From Pseudosporangium ferrugineum (GTDB lineage: Bacteria; Actinomycetota; Actinomycetes; Mycobacteriales; Micromonosporaceae), in the NCBI RefSeq assembly GCF_003002065.1, contig NZ_PVZG01000004.1, positions 186,001-250,000 on the forward strand: a stretch of DNA of 64,000 nt, given 5' to 3'. Position 1 is the stretch's first letter. The number at the start of each line of letters is the position of its first letter. Below are positions 40,042-48,758 of this stretch, in pieces. The notes below the pieces were generated by a model, which saw only the letters and a program-made list of their open reading frames with translations, had not been told where the DNA came from and made no database searches. Position numbers and translations under genes: made by a program.

Positions 40042-41472
40042 ATGGCGACGATCATTCAGGGCGGGATGGGCGTCGGGGTGTCGAGCTGGCGGCTGGCCCG
40101 GACGGTGTCCCGCGCCGGGCAGCTGGGCGTGGTCTCCGGCGTCGCCCTCGACGCCCTGCTGGCGCGGCGCCTGCAGAAGGGTGACGTGGGCGGGCATGTG
40201 CGGCGGGCGCTGGCCCGCTTCCCGGTGCCGGCGGTGGCCGAGGCGGTGCTGGCGCGGTATTTCGTCCCGGCGGGGTCCACCGGCGACCGTCCGATGCGCC
40301 CGGTGCCCAAGCCCGGGCTGCGGCCGCGGCGCCACCGGCAGCAGCTGACGGTCGTCGCCAACTTCGTCGAGGTGTTCCTCGCCAAGGAGGGACACGACGG
40401 CGTGGTCGGCGTGAACTACCTGGAGAAGATCCAGACGGCCACCCCGGCGGCGGCGTACGGCGCCATGCTCGCCGGCGTCGACTACGTCCTCATGGGCGCG
40501 GGCCTGCCCACGGAGATCCCCCGGTTGCTCGACGCGCTCGCGGAGCATCGTCCGGTCCGGCTGCCGGTGACCGTCCACGGCGCCCTCCCCGGCGAGGAGC
40601 ACCACGTCACCCTCGATCCCGCCGAGGTGCTGGGGCGGGCGGGGGCACCGCTGCGCCGTCCGCGCTTCCTGGCCATCGTGTCGTCCGCCACCCTGGCCCT
40701 CTACCTGGCCCGTGAGGCGGCGACCCGGCCGGACGGCTTCGTCCTCGAGGCGCCGGTCGCCGGCGGGCACAGTGCCCGGCCACGCGGGCGGCTCGCCCTC
40801 GACGACGACGGCGAGCCCGTGTACGGGCCGCGGGACGGCATCGACCTGCCGAAGGTCGCCGCGCTGGGCCTGCCGTTCTGGCTCGCCGGCGGGCAGAGCA
40901 GCCCGGAGCGGCTGGCGGCGGCGCGGGCCGCGGGCGCCACGGGCATCCAGGTGGGTACGGCCTTCGCGCTGTGCCGCGAGTCCGGCCTGGACCAGGGCCT
41001 GAAGCGGCTCCTGCTGCGCGAGGTCGCCGCCGGTGACCTGGTGGTACGCAACGACGTGCGCGCCTCCCCCACCGGCTTCCCCTTCAAGATGGTCTCCCTG
41101 CCCGGCACCGCCGCCGACGACCGGGTGTACGCCGAGCGGCCACGGCTGTGCGACCTCGGATACCTGCGCGGCCCGTATCGGCGTACCGATGGCTCCGTCG
41201 GTTTCCGCTGCCCGGCGGAACCGGTCGACGAGTACGTGCGCAAGGGCGGGGCGGCCGAGGACACCGTGGGCAGCCGCTGCCTGTGCAACGGCCTGGTCGC
41301 CACGGTGGGCCTCGGCCAGCGGCGCAGCGACGGCTACCGGGAGCCGCCGCTGGTGACCCTGGGGCAGGACCTCGCCGCGGTGAACCACCTGATCCGGCAC
41401 GGCGACGAATACACCGCCGAGGACGTGATCGCCTACCTGCTGGGCCCGGTGCCGGCGCGCACCGGGCCGTAG
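40042..41472 (+). CDS. Nitronate monooxygenase-like FMN protein
   Basis: This 476-residue TIM-barrel flavoprotein starts ATIIQGGMGVGVSSWRLARTVSRAGQLGVVSG, the NMO/2-nitropropane-dioxygenase opening. It has VVGVNYLEKIQTATPAAAYGAMLAGVDYVLMGAG, APVAGGHSA (the flavin-side His), LPFWLAGGQSSPERL and ATGIQVGTAFALC at the phosphate-binding site. It is over 100 residues longer than class I NMO; the extra C-terminal part has SRCLCNGLVATVGLGQRR with two Cys. Long members of this type occur in anaerobic or PUFA-synthase-like enoyl-reductase contexts, so enoyl reduction is an alternative. RBS GGGAGAACGAGG precedes ATG 40042. Confidence 0.75.
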   Translation: MATIIQGGMGVGVSSWRLARTVSRAGQLGVVSGVALDALLARRLQKGDVGGHVRRALARFPVPAVAEAVLARYFVPAGSTGDRPMRPVPKPGLRPRRHRQQLTVVANFVEVFLAKEGHDGVVGVNYLEKIQTATPAAAYGAMLAGVDYVLMGAGLPTEIPRLLDALAEHRPVRLPVTVHGALPGEEHHVTLDPAEVLGRAGAPLRRPRFLAIVSSATLALYLAREAATRPDGFVLEAPVAGGHSARPRGRLALDDDGEPVYGPRDGIDLPKVAALGLPFWLAGGQSSPERLAAARAAGATGIQVGTAFALCRESGLDQGLKRLLLREVAAGDLVVRNDVRASPTGFPFKMVSLPGTAADDRVYAERPRLCDLGYLRGPYRRTDGSVGFRCPAEPVDEYVRKGGAAEDTVGSRCLCNGLVATVGLGQRRSDGYREPPLVTLGQDLAAVNHLIRHGDEYTAEDVIAYLLGPVPARTGP

Positions 41473-41476
41473 GCGC

Positions 41477-42277
41477 TCAGGCCGGGACCGGCTGCCGGTG
41501 CAGGCGGATCTGCCAGACGTCCGGGCCGTCCTGCAGCCATTCCCGGCCGACCTGCCCGGCGTAGCGGCTCTCGATCTCGGCCAGCAGCGGCAACGGCGCG
41601 TGCGGGGCGACCAGCACGAGGGCGCCGTCGGCGGGCAGGGCGTCGAGGGCGGCGAGGACGCGGGCGTGCCGCTCGCCGTGGGGAACGTCGCGCACGTCGA
41701 GGCGCGGGTCGATGGCGAGCGCCGGCGCCTGCGCGTCCGCCGGTTCGCCGCCGCAGCCGCACCCCCCGCAGCCGCACCCTCCGCCGGACGGGGCGGATTC
41801 CGCGCCGATGATGTCGTGCATGCCGTCGAGGAGCCCGGCCAGCGACACCTCGCCGGCGCCGACCAGCAGGGGCACGACCAGCTCGTTCTCCTTGGCGAGG
41901 TGGCTGGCGAAGACGGCCTGCAGGGCGTACGCGGTGGCCGCCGCGACCACCGGGGACACGGCGGACTCGAGGTCGGCGACCAGCGCGGTGATGACCCGGT
42001 GCTCGCCGAGCATCCCGTCGACCAGCAGTTTCCCGGCCGGCAGGTCGGCGGCGGCCGGATACAGGGAGGCCTCTTCGGCGTACGCGTGCGGCAGCAGTTC
42101 GTCGTGCAGCCAGGTCGTCAGCTCGCCGCGGCGCTGCCACACCTGCCGCTGGATGCCGGCGTCCGCCGCCTCCACCAGCCGGGTGACGTGGCCGGTCAGC
42201 ACGGCGGCGAGTTCGCCGTGGTGGCGGACGACGGCCTGCGCGGCCTGCTGGTCGGCGGCGGGATCGGACTGTGACAT
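41477..42277 (-). CDS. Hemerythrin-like protein with DUF2249 domain
   Basis: This 266-residue protein has an N-terminal hemerythrin HHE domain with candidate ligands in VVRHHGELAAVLTGHV, LLPHAYAEEASLYP, LGEHRVITALVADLE and FASHLAKENELVVPLL. A linker with repeated Cys-Gly (GGGCGCGGCGCGG) follows, then a DUF2249 domain (LDVRDVPHGERHARVLAALDAL, DGPDVWQIRLHR). DUF2249 domains accompany nitrogen-oxide and respiratory genes, and HHE proteins bind O2 or NO. It is divergent from the NirK operon and probably takes part in NO handling. The Cys tract could bind metal. Confidence 0.85.
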   Translation of the reverse strand: MSQSDPAADQQAAQAVVRHHGELAAVLTGHVTRLVEAADAGIQRQVWQRRGELTTWLHDELLPHAYAEEASLYPAAADLPAGKLLVDGMLGEHRVITALVADLESAVSPVVAAATAYALQAVFASHLAKENELVVPLLVGAGEVSLAGLLDGMHDIIGAESAPSGGGCGCGGCGCGGEPADAQAPALAIDPRLDVRDVPHGERHARVLAALDALPADGALVLVAPHAPLPLLAEIESRYAGQVGREWLQDGPDVWQIRLHRQPVPA

Positions 42278-42307
42278 GGGACCCTCCCGGGGTTTTGATG
42301 TAGTTCT

Positions 42308-42319
42308 ACGTTATAACGT
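42308..42319. promoter_or_regulatory. Perfect AT-rich palindrome between hemerythrin and nirK operons
   Basis: ACGTTATAACGT is a perfect 12-bp palindrome in the 50-bp AT-rich gap between divergent genes. It is well placed to serve as an operator or to overlap a -10 element (TATAAC at 42312-42317). The regulator is not known. Confidence 0.55.
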
Positions 42320-42363
42320 TAACCACCATGGAAACATCGGGGACAGCCCTCAGCGGGGAGACA

Positions 42364-42507
42364 ATGGCCACGCCGGCCGGGTTGCCGGTCCGCGTGGTCC
42401 TCGGCGACGCGACGGCCCTGGAGCTGGTGTGGCGCTGGGCCGGGATCGCGAACGTGGCCGCGGTGCTCGCCTTCGCCGCCTGCGCGGTCCGGGCGGCCCG
42501 CTCATGA
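42364..42507 (+). CDS. Small membrane protein leading the nirK operon
   Basis: This short ORF encodes 47 residues with one helix (WRWAGIANVAAVLAFAACAVRA) and a basic end. ATG 42364 has GGGGAG just upstream; ATG 42328 in the same frame gives 59 residues but has no RBS. Its stop overlaps the next start in ATGA fashion (42504-42507), and the following gene is coupled the same way to nirK, supporting a real gene. It may be a small subunit of the membrane partner. Confidence 0.5.
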   Translation: MATPAGLPVRVVLGDATALELVWRWAGIANVAAVLAFAACAVRAARS

Positions 42508-43793
42508 GCGACACCCCGACCGGCGACACCCCGACCCGCGGCACCCCACCCCGCGGCACCCCACCCCGCGGCATCCCGGCAGGCGGCACGGCGCCCGGCG
42601 GCACCGGGCGGGCCGGGTGGCATCGGCGTGCCGGGCTGCTGCCGGTGGGGTATCTGGTCGCGCTGGCCGGCGTCGCGCTGGTCCACCCGTTCCTGCCGCC
42701 CTGGCGGTGGCTGGCCATCCACCTGCTGCTGCTCGGCGCCGTCACCAACGCGATCCTGATCTGGAGCGCCCACTTCACCACCGCGGTGCTGCGGGCCCCC
42801 GCACCGGAGCACCGGCGCGGCGAGGCGGCGAGGCTCGTCCTGCTCAACGCCGGCGTCGCCGGGGTGCTCGCCGGCGGCGGCACCGACCGGCCCGCGGTGG
42901 GCGTCGCCGGCGCCGCCCTGGTGTTCGCCGCCGTGGTCGCGCACCTGCTCTGGCTGGCCGCCCGGCTCCGGGCCGCCCTGCCCGCCCGCTTCGCGATCAC
43001 CGTGCACTACTACGTCGCCGCGGCGGGTGCCCTGCTGGCCGGCGTGCCGGTCGGCGCGTGGATGCTCGTCGCCGACGACGACAGCCGGCCGCGGTTGCTG
43101 CTGTTCCACGCGCACGTCAACCTGCTGGGCTGGGTGACGCTGACCGTGCTGGGCACGCTGCTGACCCTGTGGCCCACGATCCTGCGTACCCGGATGGCCG
43201 ACGGCGCCCCCGCCGCCGCCCGCCGCGCGCTACCGGTCGCGGTGTCCGGGCTGGCGCTGCTCGGTGCCGGGGTGCTCGCCTGGTGGCCGGTGGCGGGCGC
43301 GGCCGGGGTGGCCCTGGTCGCCGTCGCCGCGGGCCTCATCGCCCGCCCCGCCGTACGGGCCGCGCGGCACAAGGCACCGGCGTCCTTCGCGGGCTGGTCC
43401 ATCGCCGCCGCGGGCGGCTGGCTGCTCGTCGCCCTCGGCCTCGACGCGTGGACGCTGCTCGCCGCCCCCGATGCGGACACGGCGGCCGGCCGGTTCGGCG
43501 TCGTGCTGGTGCCGCTGCTGGCCGGCTTCGTCGCACAGACCCTGCTCGGGGCGATGGCGTACCTGCTGCCGGTGGCCCTGGGCGGCGGGCCGGCGGCGGT
43601 ACGGGACCGCGCCGGGCGGCTGGACCGGAGCTGGGCTCAGCGGGTGGCCATGGCCAACGGCGCGCTGGCCGTCCTCGTGCTGCCCGCGCCGCCGTACGTA
43701 CGGATCACGACGTCGCTGTTGATCCTCGCCGCGCTGGTGCAGTTCCTCATCCCGGCCGTCCGCATCCTGATCGCCGCCCGGAGGCAACCATGA
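42504..43793 (+). CDS. Polytopic membrane protein, NirK partner (heme-copper-oxidase/NnrS-like)
   Basis: About 429 residues. A hydrophilic N-terminus of TPT/RGTPP repeats (about residues 3-30) is followed by some eleven predicted transmembrane helices. His residues lie in membrane helices: HLLLLGAVTNAILIWSAHF, ITVHYYVAAAGAL and LLFHAHVNLLGWVTLTVLG. This pattern is reminiscent of heme-copper oxidase subunit I and of NnrS, which bind heme. I cannot assign it strictly. Its end overlaps nirK by 4 nt (ATGA). The inferred role is electron supply or copper/heme support for nitrite/NO metabolism. Confidence 0.65.
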   Translation: MSDTPTGDTPTRGTPPRGTPPRGIPAGGTAPGGTGRAGWHRRAGLLPVGYLVALAGVALVHPFLPPWRWLAIHLLLLGAVTNAILIWSAHFTTAVLRAPAPEHRRGEAARLVLLNAGVAGVLAGGGTDRPAVGVAGAALVFAAVVAHLLWLAARLRAALPARFAITVHYYVAAAGALLAGVPVGAWMLVADDDSRPRLLLFHAHVNLLGWVTLTVLGTLLTLWPTILRTRMADGAPAAARRALPVAVSGLALLGAGVLAWWPVAGAAGVALVAVAAGLIARPAVRAARHKAPASFAGWSIAAAGGWLLVALGLDAWTLLAAPDADTAAGRFGVVLVPLLAGFVAQTLLGAMAYLLPVALGGGPAAVRDRAGRLDRSWAQRVAMANGALAVLVLPAPPYVRITTSLLILAALVQFLIPAVRILIAARRQP

Positions 43794-45211
43794 ACGCCCC
43801 TGCCGCCGCCCCGGCCCGACCGCTGGGCGGCCTCGCCACCGGCCTCGCCCTGGTCCTGGTCGCCGTGCTGATCGGCCTGGCCGCCCAGCGGGTCACCGGG
43901 CCGGCGGCCGGGCCCGGCGGCGCGACCGCGGTGGCGTGGAACGGGCACACCACGACGGTGACCGTCGCCGCCGAGGGGATGCGCTTCCACCCGGACACCG
44001 TCACCGTCCCGGCCGGCGACCGGCTGGTCATCGAGCTGGTGAACCGGGACGCGCGCCGGCACGACCTGGTGCTGGCCACCGGCCCCCGGTCCGCCGTCGT
44101 GGCGGGCGCGGCGACCACCCGCCTGGAGGCGGGCGTCATCGGCGGCGCCGTCGAGGGCTGGTGCTCGCTGCCCGGCCACCGTCAGGCGGGCATGCGCCTG
44201 ACCATCACCACCGCGGAAGGAGCCACCGCGGAACGAGCCGCCGCGGAACGAGCCGCCGCGGACGGAACCGCCGCAGGGCAGCCCGCGGCGGGACACACCG
44301 CGGACGGGCACGATCACCCGGCCGTTCCGCCCGCCGCCGGAGCGGCGTTCGACGCGATGGCCGCGCCGGCCGCCGGTTTCGTCGCCCGCGACGCCGCCGC
44401 GCCGGCGCCGCCCGCCGGCCGGCTGCACCGGGTGGACCTGCGGGTGCGGGAGGTGCAACGCGAGGTCGCTCCGGGCGTACGCCAGAAGCTGTGGACCTTC
44501 AACGGCACCGCCCCCGGCCCGGTGCTGCGGGGACGGGTCGGCGACACGTTCGAGATCACCCTGAGCAACGACGGCAGCGTCGACCACGGCGTCGACTTCC
44601 ACGCCGGCGCCCTCGCGCCCGACGTGCCCATGCGGCCGATCGATCCGGGGCAGCGGCTCACGTACCGGTTCACCGCCACCAGGGCCGGGATCTGGATGTA
44701 CCACTGCTCGACCATGCCGATGCTGCTGCACATCGGCAACGGCATGTACGGCGCCGTCATCATCGATCCACCCGCACTGCCCGCAGTGGACCGCGAGTAC
44801 GTGCTGGTGCAGTCCGAGCTCTACCTGGGGGCGGACGGCGCGATCGGCGACCTGGCCAAGATGCGGGCCGAGACCCCCGACGCCGTGGTGTTCAACGGCT
44901 ACGCCGCCCAGTACGCCCACCGCCCGCTGACCGCCACCGCCGGCGACCGGGTCCGCGTCTGGGTCCTCAACGCCGGGCCCAGCCGGACCAGCGCGTTCCA
45001 CGTCGTCGGCGCCCAGTTCGACACGGTCTACCGGGAGGGCCGCTGGGAGCTGCGCCCGTCCGGCCCCGGCGCCGCGCAGGTGCTCGACCTCGCCCCGGCC
45101 GCCGGCGGCTTCGTCGAGACCGTCCTGCCCGCGCCGGGCACCTACCCGTTCGTCAGCCACGTCATGGTCGACGCTGAACGCGGCGCACGCGGCGCGATCC
45201 GGGCCGGCTGA
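43790..45211 (+). CDS. nirK: Copper-containing nitrite reductase with N-terminal cupredoxin domain
   Basis: This 473-residue protein begins with a membrane anchor (GGLATGLALVLVAVLIGLAAQ) and a cupredoxin domain (about residues 48-145: VAAEGMRFHPDTVTVPAGD, GWCSLPGHRQAGMRL). An Ala/Glu/Arg repeat linker and the two cupredoxins of NirK follow. Copper ligands are present: H266 (type 1) and H271 (type 2) in DHGVDFH, H305-C306 in WMYHCS, then LLHIGNGM (His and Met, type 1) and SAFHVVG (type 2 His). It reduces nitrite to NO outside the membrane. The extra N-terminal cupredoxin could be an in-built electron donor. It lies downstream of the membrane partner, from which its start overlaps by 4 nt. Confidence 0.88.
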   Translation: MNAPAAAPARPLGGLATGLALVLVAVLIGLAAQRVTGPAAGPGGATAVAWNGHTTTVTVAAEGMRFHPDTVTVPAGDRLVIELVNRDARRHDLVLATGPRSAVVAGAATTRLEAGVIGGAVEGWCSLPGHRQAGMRLTITTAEGATAERAAAERAAADGTAAGQPAAGHTADGHDHPAVPPAAGAAFDAMAAPAAGFVARDAAAPAPPAGRLHRVDLRVREVQREVAPGVRQKLWTFNGTAPGPVLRGRVGDTFEITLSNDGSVDHGVDFHAGALAPDVPMRPIDPGQRLTYRFTATRAGIWMYHCSTMPMLLHIGNGMYGAVIIDPPALPAVDREYVLVQSELYLGADGAIGDLAKMRAETPDAVVFNGYAAQYAHRPLTATAGDRVRVWVLNAGPSRTSAFHVVGAQFDTVYREGRWELRPSGPGAAQVLDLAPAAGGFVETVLPAPGTYPFVSHVMVDAERGARGAIRAG

Positions 45212-45310
45212 GCCGCGGGCCCGGCCACCGGGCCCGGCCGAGCCACGGACCGTGCCACCCCGGGCCGGCTGAGCGACGGGCCGCGCTACCCCGGGCCGGC
45301 TGAGCCACGG
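45200..45310. repeat. Repeats of the nirK 3' end
   Basis: The 14-bp sequence CGGGCCGGCTGAGC occurs at 45200-45213 (containing the nirK TGA stop), 45261-45274 and 45292-45305. A degenerate copy (GGGCCCGGCCGAGCC) lies near 45230. The repeats sit between nirK and the convergent TetR gene and can form several GC-rich hairpins, perhaps replacing a simple terminator. Confidence 0.65.
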
Positions 45311-45315
45311 GCCCG

Positions 45316-46029
45316 CTACCCGGCGGATCGGGCCGGCGTGGCCAGCGGGGCCGGGCCGAGGTCCAGGTCCGGCGTCATGGCCATCTTCAGCGCGAGCTGG
45401 GCGGTGAACTCCGCCAGCTGCTCCGGCGAGTCGGAGCCGTCGCGGCGGTACCACCGGACCAGGTCGATGCCGAGCGACAGGATGGCCCGGGACACCCGCT
45501 TGACGTCGACGTCGGCGAAGACCCCGGTCGTGACGCCGCGCTCGACGGCGGCCCGGAAGACGTCGTTGGTGCGGTGCCTCGTCTCGAGGATCTGCGCGTA
45601 GTGCTCCGCGGAGAGCCCGGCCAGCTCGTACTGGCTGACCCGGGCGGCGACGTGGTTGCGGGCGTGCCATTCGGTGTACCGGGCCACGAGCGCGTGCAGG
45701 TGGCGTACCGGATCCTCGATGGCCTGCACCGCGGGCTCGGTGAGGTAGGCCAGGACGCGGTCGTGCGCGACGCGGATGATCTCGAAGAGCACGAGCTCCT
45801 TCGAGGGGAAGTGCACGTAGAGCGCGCCGGGGCTGAGCCCGACCCCGCCGCAGATGTCGCGGGTGGTGGTCGCGTGGAAGCCGTTGGACGCGAAGCAGCG
45901 CACCGCCGAGGTGAGCAGCCCGCGCGGCACGTCGCCCAGCGACTCGTCCCAGAGCGCCGGTGAGTCGTCCTCCAGCTCCGGAAGCCCCTCGAGGTCCTGG
46001 GTGGTGAATCGCGCCTGTCTCCTGGCCAT
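45316..46029 (-). CDS. TetR family transcriptional regulator
   Basis: This 237-residue regulator has a helix-turn-helix (VRCFASNGFHATTTRDICGGVGLSPGALYVHFPSKELVLFEIIR) and a C-terminal ligand domain with YTEWHARNHVAARVSQYELAGL, as in TetR members linked to fatty-acid or CoA catabolism. ATG 46029 begins MARRQARF; the ORF's longer N-terminal extension includes no plausible RBS. It is divergent from the sugar ABC operon and an operator lies over that promoter, so it probably represses it. Confidence 0.85.
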   Translation of the reverse strand: MARRQARFTTQDLEGLPELEDDSPALWDESLGDVPRGLLTSAVRCFASNGFHATTTRDICGGVGLSPGALYVHFPSKELVLFEIIRVAHDRVLAYLTEPAVQAIEDPVRHLHALVARYTEWHARNHVAARVSQYELAGLSAEHYAQILETRHRTNDVFRAAVERGVTTGVFADVDVKRVSRAILSLGIDLVRWYRRDGSDSPEQLAEFTAQLALKMAMTPDLDLGPAPLATPARSAG

Positions 46030-46148
46030 CGGGTGACCGCCGCCTTCCTCGCCGATTCCGGCGACCGTACACGGGCCGTTGGTGCCGCCTGATCCGGACC
46101 AGCCGGTGCGGACTTTCCCATTTCTCCTGCGTAACCGCGCTGTGACGG

Positions 46149-46186
46149 TTGACACACTCACGCTACCAAGTAACTATGCGCTTAGT
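46149..46186 (+). promoter_or_regulatory. Sigma70-type promoter with overlapping TetR operator
   Basis: TTGACA (46149-46154), a 16-bp spacer and TAACTA (46171-46176) form a good vegetative promoter for the ABC operon. The palindrome ACTATGCGCTTAGT (46173-46186), with two mismatched base pairs, overlaps the -10 and reaches downstream of it. This is a typical repressor layout. Confidence 0.65.
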
Positions 46187-46212
46187 CAGTAGTGATCGCC
46201 GAAGGAGACCCC

Positions 46213-47232
46213 ATGTTCCGGACCCATAGATCCCGTGCCGCCGTTCTGACCAGCGCCTTCGGCTTGATCCTCGCTTCCTCCGCCTGCGGGGGCTCGCCCG
46301 CCGCCACCGGCTCCGGTCCCGCCGGTGGCGGCGGGACCGAGGGGAAGACCATCGCCTTCGTCGGGTACGGCGACGCCAGCCCGTGGGGCGCCGCGTACAA
46401 CAAGACGTTCAAGGCGGAGCTCGCCGCGACCGGCGTCAAGATCAATGACCTGGCGAGCATGGACGCGGGCGTCCAGGTGCAGAACTTCAACCAGGCCGTC
46501 TCGCAGAAGCCGGACCTGATCGTCTCCGCCCTGTGGGACACCACGGCCATGGCCGTCCCGATCCAGAAGGCCAAGCAGGCCGGGGTCCCGGTGCTCATCG
46601 TCGACGGCCGGCCCGACCCGTCGGTCGCGAACGACGTCATGGCGGTGCTGTCGGACAACGAGAAGCTCGGCGAGTTCGCCGCGCAGAACCTCATCGAGGG
46701 GCTCAAGGCCCAGAAGCGCGAGTCCGGCAAGGTCATCGTGCTGTCCGGGACCAAGTCGATGCTGGTCACCCAGGACCGGATGAAGGGCTTCGACCGGATC
46801 ATGGCGACCGCCCCGCAGTACTCGGTGATCGAGGACCAGGACACCAACTGGGACCCGACGGCGTCCGGCAAGGTCGCCCAGCAGCTCTTCGCGAAGCACG
46901 GCTGCGCGGGCATCCAGGCCGCGTACGGTATGGCCGACTACATGGCGCTGCCGATCGTGCAGGCCGCGAAGCAGGCCGGGTGCAAGGTCGGCGGCGCCGA
47001 CGGCCTGGTCGTGACGGGTGGCAACTGCTTCAAGGCGGGCATCGCGGCGATCAAGGCGGGCGAGATGTACGGCACCGCCACCGAGGACCCGATCACGATC
47101 GCGAAGCAGACCGCCGACTACGTCAAGCGCTACTTCACCGGGCAGAAGCCGCCGCAGACCGAGATGGTGAAGGAAGACCGGGTCACGGCCGCCACCGTCC
47201 AGCAGTTCGAGGAGCAGTGCAGCCAGGCATGA
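46213..47232 (+). CDS. Sugar ABC transporter substrate-binding lipoprotein (RbsB type)
   Basis: This 339-residue protein has a lipoprotein signal peptide ending LASSAC, with Cys25 as lipidation site. A type I periplasmic-binding fold follows: TIAFVGYGDASPWGAAYNKTFKAEL, QNFNQAVSQKPDLIVSALWDTTAM, VLIVDGRPD and EDQDTNWDPTASGKVAQQLF. It resembles ribose/galactose/ABC-2-type sugar binders. Start ATG 46213 has AAGGAG. It is the first gene of an operon, with the ATPase start overlapping its stop by 4 nt. The ligand may not be a simple sugar, given the downstream acyl-CoA ligase. Confidence 0.88.
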   Translation: MFRTHRSRAAVLTSAFGLILASSACGGSPAATGSGPAGGGGTEGKTIAFVGYGDASPWGAAYNKTFKAELAATGVKINDLASMDAGVQVQNFNQAVSQKPDLIVSALWDTTAMAVPIQKAKQAGVPVLIVDGRPDPSVANDVMAVLSDNEKLGEFAAQNLIEGLKAQKRESGKVIVLSGTKSMLVTQDRMKGFDRIMATAPQYSVIEDQDTNWDPTASGKVAQQLFAKHGCAGIQAAYGMADYMALPIVQAAKQAGCKVGGADGLVVTGGNCFKAGIAAIKAGEMYGTATEDPITIAKQTADYVKRYFTGQKPPQTEMVKEDRVTAATVQQFEEQCSQA

Positions 47233-48758
47233 GCGCCCCCACCGCTGAGCCGGCACCCGGCTCGGAGCCACTGGTCACCGTCGAGGCGCTGGCGCGCGGG
47301 TTCGCCGGCGTCCCGGCGGTGCGCCGGGTCTCCTTCACCGTCGGGGCCGGCGAGATCCACGCGCTGTGCGGTCACAACGGGGCCGGCAAGAGCACCGTCG
47401 TGAAGATGCTGTCGGGTCAGCTGGCCCCCGACGCCGGTCGCATCCTGCTCGACGGGAAGCCGGTCGCCCTGCGCAACCGCCAGGCCGCGCAGCGCCTCGG
47501 CGTCGCCCTGGTCGACCAGGAGCTCAGCGTGGTGCCCGCGCTCACCGTGCTCGAGAACATGCAGCTCGGCGACATCGACGCCGGATTCTTCAAGCGGCGG
47601 CGGGCCGCGCTGCGCCGCTGCCGCGAGGTCCTCGACGACATGGGTCTCGACCGGGTCCGCCCCGACCAGCCGGTCGCGGCGCTGAGCATGGGAGAGCGCC
47701 AGCTCGTCGAGATCGCGAAGGCGCTGAGCCAGCGGGCCCGGGTGGTCATCCTGGACGAGCCGACCGCCACCCTCAGCGAGGCGGAGAGCCGGCGGGTCTT
47801 CGCCGCGGTACGCCGGGTGGCGGCCCGCGGCTGCGCCGTCGTCTTCGTCTCCCACCGGCTGTCCGAGGTGCTCGAACTCTGCGACACGGTGACCGTGCTG
47901 CGCGACGGCCGCGACGTCGCCACCCGCCCGGCGGCCGGCCTGACCGTCGACGGGCTGATCGTGACCATGCTGGGCGAGGCCCCGCACCGGCTGGAGGCCA
48001 CCCGGCGTCCCGACCCGGACCTGACCCACGCGCTGCGGATCGGGGGCCTGCACGTGCCCGGACGGCTCGACGGCTTCACGCTGACCGCGCGGGCCGGCCG
48101 GATCTACGCGCTCGCCGGCCAGCTCGGCAGCGGCGCGTCCGACGTGCTGCGGGCGCTCGCCGGCCTGCACCCGCAGGCGACCGGCAGCGTCGAGCTGCGC
48201 GACCGCTCCGTGCCGTTCCGCGACCCGGTCGGCGCGGCGCGGGCCGGGATCGCGTTCGTCTCCAACGACCGCAAGGGCGAGGGCCTGTTCCTCGGCAAGT
48301 CCGTCGCCGGGAACCTCGTGGCCACCCGGCTGGACCGGCTCGGTGCGGGCGGGCTGGTGGGCGCCGGGCGCGAGCGGCGTACCGCCCGGTCGCTCGCCGG
48401 CCTCGCCGGGCTGCCCGCCGACCGGCTCGCCGATCCGGTGCTCGCGCTCAGCGGCGGCAACCAGCAGAAGGTGTTCGTCGGCCGCTCGCTGGGCCGCGAC
48501 GACGTCCACGTCCTGCTGCTCGACGAGCCGACCCGGGGCGTCGACATCGGCGGCCGGGCGGCGATCCACCGGCTGCTGCGCGACGCCGCCGACGCGGGCC
48601 TCGTGGTGGTCTTCGCGTCCACCGAGCTCGAGGAGCTGCTGGAGCTCGGCGACGTGATCCTGACGATGCGCGACGGCCGGGTGGTCAGCACGTACGACGG
48701 CGGGGCGAACGGCGCGGCGCTGATGCGGGACATGACCGAGGGGAAGGACGCGGCATGA
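47229..48758 (+). CDS. Sugar ABC transporter ATP-binding protein (RbsA type, tandem ATPase)
   Basis: This 509-residue protein has two ATPase domains. The first has Walker A GHNGAGKST, LSMGERQLVEIAKAL and VILDEPTATLS. The second has a degenerate Walker A (GQLGSGASD, Lys replaced), LSGGNQQKVFVGRSLG and LLLDEPTRGVDIGG. A weak second P-loop is normal in RbsA/MglA proteins. It powers the two permeases encoded next. Both of its junctions overlap by 4 nt, showing a compact operon. Confidence 0.9.
   Translation: MSAPTAEPAPGSEPLVTVEALARGFAGVPAVRRVSFTVGAGEIHALCGHNGAGKSTVVKMLSGQLAPDAGRILLDGKPVALRNRQAAQRLGVALVDQELSVVPALTVLENMQLGDIDAGFFKRRRAALRRCREVLDDMGLDRVRPDQPVAALSMGERQLVEIAKALSQRARVVILDEPTATLSEAESRRVFAAVRRVAARGCAVVFVSHRLSEVLELCDTVTVLRDGRDVATRPAAGLTVDGLIVTMLGEAPHRLEATRRPDPDLTHALRIGGLHVPGRLDGFTLTARAGRIYALAGQLGSGASDVLRALAGLHPQATGSVELRDRSVPFRDPVGAARAGIAFVSNDRKGEGLFLGKSVAGNLVATRLDRLGAGGLVGAGRERRTARSLAGLAGLPADRLADPVLALSGGNQQKVFVGRSLGRDDVHVLLLDEPTRGVDIGGRAAIHRLLRDAADAGLVVVFASTELEELLELGDVILTMRDGRVVSTYDGGANGAALMRDMTEGKDAA

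Noticed and set aside
42271..42290. DosR-like box (GGGACCCTCCCGGGG) upstream of the hemerythrin gene
   Set aside because: The sequence is the ribosome-binding region of the minus-strand gene (GGGAGGGTCCC before ATG) and lacks the conserved spacing of the other boxes.
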